Below, piece by piece: positions 62,487 through 64,000 of a DNA stretch of 64,000 bases. Below the pieces are notes generated by a model. It searched no databases and was not told where the DNA came from. It was given only the letters and a program-made list of their open reading frames with translations. The stretch covers positions 29,134,501 through 29,198,500 of the forward strand of contig CP141146.1 of assembly GCA_035235625.1 (NCBI GenBank). The letters run 5' to 3'. Position 1 is the stretch's first letter, and each line of letters starts with the position of its first letter. A program made the position numbers and the translations under genes. Source of the stretch: Saururus chinensis (lineage: Eukaryota; Streptophyta; Magnoliopsida; Piperales; Saururaceae).

Positions 62487-64000
62487 TCACACTCCGGCTG
62501 GTGCTCCTAGTCCTTCCCTCAATATCTTGACACCCACATACCTACACAGAAAATCAAGCCAAACAATTTTTGTGTTAGTCAAAAGTGTAACAGTGCAATC
62601 CAAAAATGTAAAATATGCAATAACTAAATTAAACTAATGTTATTCATACCTGCCCAACATCATCACAGTTGCCTGCGGATTTGCCCCCGGCGTGGTAATG
62701 AAAGTGGAGCCGTCGACCACCCGGAGGCTGTCAACGGCCAGGACCCGGTAGTCGGAATCCACCACCTTGCTCACAAGGCTTCCACCATGATAGTGCCAGA
62801 TAGTTTGGACAGTGTCCTTGCAGAATTGTTGCAGTCCCTGGACATCGCTGATGTTGAGGCCCATAATGGGCTCATTTGAGTAGTAAGCCTTTATGGGCCC
62901 GGTCCTCACAATCCTCTGCAGGATTCTTACACCATCAACACATATCCGCAGATCCTGCGGGTTGCTGAAGTAGTTGAAGCTCACTGTAGGGGTGTCACTG
63001 ACATTGCCAGTCCTGAGGCTAAGGGAGCCTGTTGAGAAGGGACCTTTGACCTTAGAGACAACGTAAGCCCCTCTGAAGGTTTCGTTGGGCAGCTGGGTGC
63101 AGAGTGTGGTTGTTGTAGACCGGCAAAATCCACTGCTGGATTCAATGTAGACACCAACCAGACTATTGCCAGCAGCTTGGACTACTGATTTTTCTATAGA
63201 TCTGTTGGTGGGGATGAAGAGAGCGTTCATTGGATTATCTGCCATCTGCTTCCCAACAAACTCATTGTTCATGACTACTGTGATTTGCGTCCTTTGGAGC
63301 TCAGAGATTGGGCCAACGCCGCTCAGCATCAGTAGTTGGGGGCTTCCAAGTGCACCAGATGAGAGGATTATTTCTCCCCGAGTGTTTGGCAGCATGACTT
63401 GGTGTTGTATCCCATTCTCGTCCCTGAAAATCACTCCAATAGCCTTGGGTTTCTCCCCTGCATTATTTTTGCCCAATAGAAGTTTTAAAAAATTAAGTCA
63501 AAAATTTAATTATTGATTATATTATAAAAAGGATATCTAATCAGAGCGGCAGCTCACTATCCTTGGCCGTTAGATCACCCTTCAGACATGATCTGACTAC
63601 CAAGGATACTGAGCTCCAGCTTTTTCCTGTTATGAATGTGTGCTACGTCAAATCTTTAATATAAACTCATGCACAGCTGAGGTGTCGAGGTTTTGTATGA
63701 AAAGAAGAAGGTAGGCTATGTGAAGCTCACTTTTATTGTCCATACAAAAAAGGCCCCCACAAGGATGTGGAGGAGGAAGGAATCTACTTTTAACTAGAGA
63801 TGGAAAATAACAATACCATTTGTGTTGAATAAGATTCTCTGCACAGTTGCATGGGTGAGGACTCGGAGGTTGGCTGGATTGCCCGAGGTGAGGAGATCAG
63901 CAGCAGTGTTCCTAAAGCCATTTCTGTCAAAGATAGTACCACCCACTTTGGTGCCATACAAATCTTCATATGTGTAGCCATTGTAGGGCAACACCCCTGC
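62487..64000 (-). CDS. HOTHEAD-like GMC oxidoreductase, 3' part, runs off the window
   Basis: Three exons visible: from the window edge to 63817, then 62650-63457, then 62487-62541, all joined in phase by GT-AG introns. Sequence shows LPYNGYTYEDLYGTKVGGTI, a GMC signature GEIILSSGALGSPQLLMLSG, KQMADNPMNALFIP, the catalytic-region WHYHGG, and GSTFITTPGANPQATVMMLG. It ends LGAPAGV-stop, like HOTHEAD and related proteins. By family these are FAD-dependent, secreted or ER-passing enzymes; HOTHEAD acts in long-chain omega-oxo fatty acid or cutin metabolism and organ separation, while sister genes are (R)-mandelonitrile lyase-like. The FAD-binding N-terminus lies outside the window. The middle exon is about 60-80 residues shorter between the ESSSGF and FRGAY motifs than I recall for Arabidopsis HOTHEAD, so a paralogue is possible. 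Confidence 0.9.

Noticed and set aside
1..64000. Bacterial defence systems, CRISPR arrays, operons or contamination
   Set aside because: The coding sequences are split by spliceosomal introns and the repeats are plant transposons; no array of spaced direct repeats was seen.

Overview
This is a stretch of nuclear DNA from a flowering plant. Its genes are split by GT-AG introns, and it carries Copia and Gypsy LTR retrotransposons, Stowaway-type MITEs and very AT-rich spacers. Three host genes can be supported, all on the minus strand. First, a complete SUMO-activating enzyme subunit 2 gene (SAE2) has 11 exons between 23140 and 39640; they join in phase to 643 codons plus stop. Second, a complete HflX-family organellar GTPase gene has 13 exons between 41339 and 50273 (554 codons from the preferred start). 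Third, the 3' part of a HOTHEAD-like GMC oxidoreductase gene lies at 62487-64000 and runs off the right edge. I cannot name the species. Layout: 1-2817 is gene-free, with an approximately 168-bp tandem repeat, a MITE-like element and a foldback structure. 2818-21620 is a nest of retroelements. Two minus-strand Copia remnants lie in tandem. One is cut by a solo LTR with a perfect 5-bp target duplication (3665-4992). The other is split by a 12.2-kb LTR element (9256-21420) that keeps gag and an accessory ORF but no visible pol. That element was itself entered by a 3.3-kb Gypsy-type solo LTR (15515-18822) and carries an almost identical 1,027-bp tandem duplication. 21621-23139 is spacer and the SAE2 3' flank. 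23140-39640 is SAE2; its 7.2-kb intron 5 holds a Stowaway MITE and a degenerate chromovirus. 39641-41338 separates SAE2 from HflX. 41339-50273 is HflX, with a TRIM-like miniature LTR element and a candidate short solo LTR in introns; one intron begins with GC instead of GT. 50274-55200 is AT-rich spacer with a 644-bp tandem duplication. 55226-60836 is a rearranged Tekay/Del-like Gypsy element whose zinc knuckle-protease-RT part points opposite to its gag, primer-binding site and 3.4-kb LTR. 60845-61980 is a palindrome of about 1.1 kb. The host genes have unrelated housekeeping or developmental roles (nuclear SUMO conjugation, organellar ribosome-associated GTPase, FAD-dependent oxidoreductase), so no pathway links them. 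I found no CRISPR array, operon, rRNA or credible tRNA, and nothing that I would call a new multigene system. The most interesting structures are the two long fold-back loci, the pol-less LTR element, the miniature elements with LTRs of about 64-77 bp, and the GC-AG intron. All coordinates and splice sites were read by eye.
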